From Deltaproteobacteria bacterium (GTDB taxonomy: Bacteria > Bdellovibrionota_F > JAHFAK01): DNA of 40,106 nt. Within the stretch, counting starts at the first letter, position 1. Each line of letters begins with the position of its first letter. Below the pieces are notes generated by a model. It was given only the letters and a program-made list of their open reading frames with translations. It did not search any database and was not told the DNA's origin. The stretch covers positions 4,748-44,853 of the forward strand of contig JAHFAK010000003.1 in assembly GCA_023250585.1 (NCBI GenBank). Reading direction: 5' to 3'. Positions 37,486-40,106 of this stretch are shown one piece after another. Position numbers and translations under genes: made by a program.

Positions 37486-38175
37486 TTACAACAAAAACGG
37501 TACTAATTTCCTGTAATCTTCATACGCTGGATTCTTCGATAATTCGCGTTCTTCAATGATACATACTCGAATATACGTAAAAATAAGAATTGGCGCAAAG
37601 AAGAGGGTAATGAGTGTTGGCCAACCAAATAACCATCCCAGAACAACAAGAATGAAGCCGGTATATTGCGGATGTCTTGAATAGTTATAAATTCCTTGAG
37701 AGACCAGTGTATGTGTTGTGAGATTTTTATAAAGAGTGATCCATCCAATAATTACGAGTGTAGTACCAATAAGCATAAGTATACTTCCATAAATCATAGG
37801 AATGGTCATCCCAATTGCAACCCCAAGAAAATTAAACACGATGGGAGTAGAAGGTAAAGCTATATTTTCTGTGCTCATGAATCGTCCGACAAAATAAACC
37901 GTTAAAGGAATTCCATACATTTCAATAAAGAGTGAAATAAAAAAGGCACCCACTAATGAAAATTCCGTCCAGTTTATTTTTCGTCTAAAAAAAAGAGGAA
38001 TGAGGAATGAACAAAAGAGAACAATATTGATAATGACCATTGGCCACTCGTTTTGAATCACTGAGTGCAAAAGATTTCCTGAAAGATGAAATGTGAAGTG
38101 ATGATAAAATGAATCGAAGAATACAAACGGAATTACAAAAAATATACACGCAAGTAAACGGAATATCCACTTCAT
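37486..38175 (-). CDS. Isoprenylcysteine methyltransferase/PEMT-like membrane protein
   Basis: SQGIYNYSRHPQYTGFILVVLGWL...EERELSKNPAYEDYRKLVP. Confidence 0.82.
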   Translation of the reverse strand: MKWIFRLLACIFFVIPFVFFDSFYHHFTFHLSGNLLHSVIQNEWPMVIINIVLFCSFLIPLFFRRKINWTEFSLVGAFFISLFIEMYGIPLTVYFVGRFMSTENIALPSTPIVFNFLGVAIGMTIPMIYGSILMLIGTTLVIIGWITLYKNLTTHTLVSQGIYNYSRHPQYTGFILVVLGWLFGWPTLITLFFAPILIFTYIRVCIIEERELSKNPAYEDYRKLVPFLL

Positions 38176-38178
38176 GGT

Positions 38179-38338
38179 GTAATGCCTCAGTTATAAGGGT
38201 GTGCGTATGTTCTCACAAAGAATTTTTATCGACGTCGCTTCCATAAAACTATTAAGAACGGGTAAGCGCGCTCGATAAAAATTCTTTGTGAGAACATACG
38301 CACACCCTAACTTCCCCATTAACTCACTGAACGGTACC
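38179..38338. mobile_element. MITE-like element M6 with perfect TSD TTCATGGT, containing hairpin H2
   Basis: ttcatggt at 38171-38178 and 38339-38346; ends GTAATGCCTCAG / GGTACCGTTCAG; inner perfect 37-bp stem 38196-38232/38272-38308. Confidence 0.9.
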
Positions 38339-38339
38339 T

Positions 38340-40058
38340 TCATGGTATTTCTTTTAAAACCGTTAAGAACTCATCGGGCTCAACAGCTCCACTAATAGTT
38401 TTGTTTTCAAGAAATGCACCAGAAGAATCAAAAAAAAGATAGGTGGGTACTCCGCGGAGTGCATATTTTTCAGCGAGCTCTTGATTGACACTATTATCAT
38501 CAAAGGTAAGATCGACTTTAATTTTAGTAAATCGCTCAAGTTCAGTTACTACATGGTTATCCTGAAAAGTTGTTTCTTCCATAATTTTACAGGGAAAACA
38601 CCACTCAGCATAAAAATCAACAATCATTGGTTTTTTTTCTTTCTGAGATTCTTCGATAATTCCTGGCTGATAGCGGATCCATGTTACTTTTTGTGGGATA
38701 CCATGCCATCTATATGAGAAGAAGCAAAAAACAATAAGCACCAGCGCAATAATTCTTTTGATAAATTTAAAAAATTCAAGATGATTGCCTGTTCTATCAA
38801 TAAACCCCAAGTAAATCGCACTTATAAAAAGCAGCAAGAGGAGTGCCTTTATGTAAAGTGTTCCTCCGAGAATAGGCTGAATAATATAGAGAGCCATTGC
38901 TATAAGAATAATTCCAAGGAATTTTTTTACCCATATCAGCCATTCGCCAGATTTCGGTAGGGATTTTATTGATCCTGAGAATAGTGCAAGTACTAAATAG
39001 GGCAGGGCTAAGCCTAAAGAAAATACAAAGAAAATAATAAATCCTAAAGTGCGTGATCCTAAATGAGATACAAATGCAAGAAGTCCTAGAATAAAGGGCC
39101 CTACGCAGGGTGCGGCAACGAGGCCTAATGTTGCACCCATGAAAAATGAACCGACGATTCCTTTTTTGCCTTCTTTTGGTAAAAGTTTAATAGGAATTTT
39201 TATTTCAAACAAGCCAAACATCGAAAGTGCGAGAAGAACAATGAAAAATGCAATAGCGATCAGAACAATCTTTTGTTGTAAAAGCATGCCAAACATATTT
39301 CCCGTCACTGCCGCAAAAAAGCCCAAGAAAGAATACGTGAGACAAATACCTAATGCATACGCAGTTCCTAAAAAAAATAGTCGAGAAAAACGTGACTCTG
39401 CCTGTTTAACAAAAAATCCTATTGTTATAGGAACCATAGGGTAAACACACGGGGTAAGATTAAGAAGTAAGCCAGCAATAAATAATAATAAAAATGCGAG
39501 AAAGTAATTTCCACCTAAAAAGAGATGTTGAAATTTTTGATTGTATTCATTTCCTTGCATTCCTGGTTCAGGAGCTTCTGTAATTGTTATCTGAGAGCTT
39601 AGATCAATGTGTTTCGTTTGTGGCTTTAAACATGAAATATCATTACATGCTTGATAATTAATAGTTAGTATACAGGATGGGTTTGTGACTTCTTTAACAA
39701 ATCCTTCTGCAGTTATAGTTACTATTCCAGTATACAGTGATAATTCTTTTGAAAATGTTTTTAATTTTTTAGTAATAGGCTCAGGATATTTTATATTTTT
39801 TATATCGATTTGTGGGCATTCTTCAAAGCTGATCGTTGTAGGAATGAGAAAATTAGTGTTTGGTTCATGAGAATTAATGTGCCAAGGAGAATCAATGGTC
39901 AGTGTAGTTTTTATTGAGACATTATTTGCTTCATGAGTCAGTTCAGAATTAATATGCACAGGATTTTCTTGCGCAAAACTAAGGGAAAAAAGAATGAAGT
40001 TAAAAATAATTAGTATACCTGTCGTTATATGTAAAAGACGAGTTATAAATTGCTGCAT
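38340..40058 (-). CDS. dsbD: Thiol:disulfide interchange protein DsbD
   Basis: LNLTPCVYPMVPITIGFF, LVAAPCVGPFILGL, C-terminal thioredoxin YAEWCFPCKIMEE; signal peptide. Confidence 0.95.
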   Translation of the reverse strand: MQQFITRLLHITTGILIIFNFILFSLSFAQENPVHINSELTHEANNVSIKTTLTIDSPWHINSHEPNTNFLIPTTISFEECPQIDIKNIKYPEPITKKLKTFSKELSLYTGIVTITAEGFVKEVTNPSCILTINYQACNDISCLKPQTKHIDLSSQITITEAPEPGMQGNEYNQKFQHLFLGGNYFLAFLLLFIAGLLLNLTPCVYPMVPITIGFFVKQAESRFSRLFFLGTAYALGICLTYSFLGFFAAVTGNMFGMLLQQKIVLIAIAFFIVLLALSMFGLFEIKIPIKLLPKEGKKGIVGSFFMGATLGLVAAPCVGPFILGLLAFVSHLGSRTLGFIIFFVFSLGLALPYLVLALFSGSIKSLPKSGEWLIWVKKFLGIILIAMALYIIQPILGGTLYIKALLLLLFISAIYLGFIDRTGNHLEFFKFIKRIIALVLIVFCFFSYRWHGIPQKVTWIRYQPGIIEESQKEKKPMIVDFYAEWCFPCKIMEETTFQDNHVVTELERFTKIKVDLTFDDNSVNQELAEKYALRGVPTYLFFDSSGAFLENKTISGAVEPDEFLTVLKEIP

Positions 40059-40106
40059 AAAAAAATTCTAGAAGGTAGAGCGATGATTGTCAAAGTATAA
40101 CACATG

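Overview
This 40.1 kb AT-rich window comes from a Gram-negative-type bacterial chromosome and appears to contain no rRNA or CRISPR. Housekeeping blocks are: an FHA/TPR/PP2C signalling cluster (1-5058); a lipoate ligase plus pyruvate dehydrogenase locus (aceE, E2, lpd; 5064-12444); a UvrD/AddA-like helicase; tolR-tonB/tolA-like-tolB-pal without tolQ; acylphosphatase; tRNA-Leu(UAG); pheS-pheT-thpR; a VOC protein; and an ICMT-like methyltransferase with DsbD. An accessory zone (about 12.45-20.1 kb) carries toxin-antitoxin-like pairs, gene fragments and a transglutaminase/TPR protein. The main observations, all read by eye from the sequence, are: (1) a dispersed non-autonomous element family with ends like GTAATGNCTCAG and 8-bp target duplications, one copy of which sits exactly in an ATGA stop/start overlap and leaves both genes intact; (2) two long hairpins (37-39 bp perfect stems) that share a 39-nt core but have largely different, internally perfect arms; (3) three copies of the lpd 3' end, two of them orphan and mostly synonymously diverged, suggesting the lpd 3' end is an integration site; (4) four sigma-54-type promoters upstream of predicted exported proteins; (5) an inverted-repeat-bounded S23/four-helix-bundle ORF inside the tol-pal operon. 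No database search was possible, so family names rest on motif recognition.
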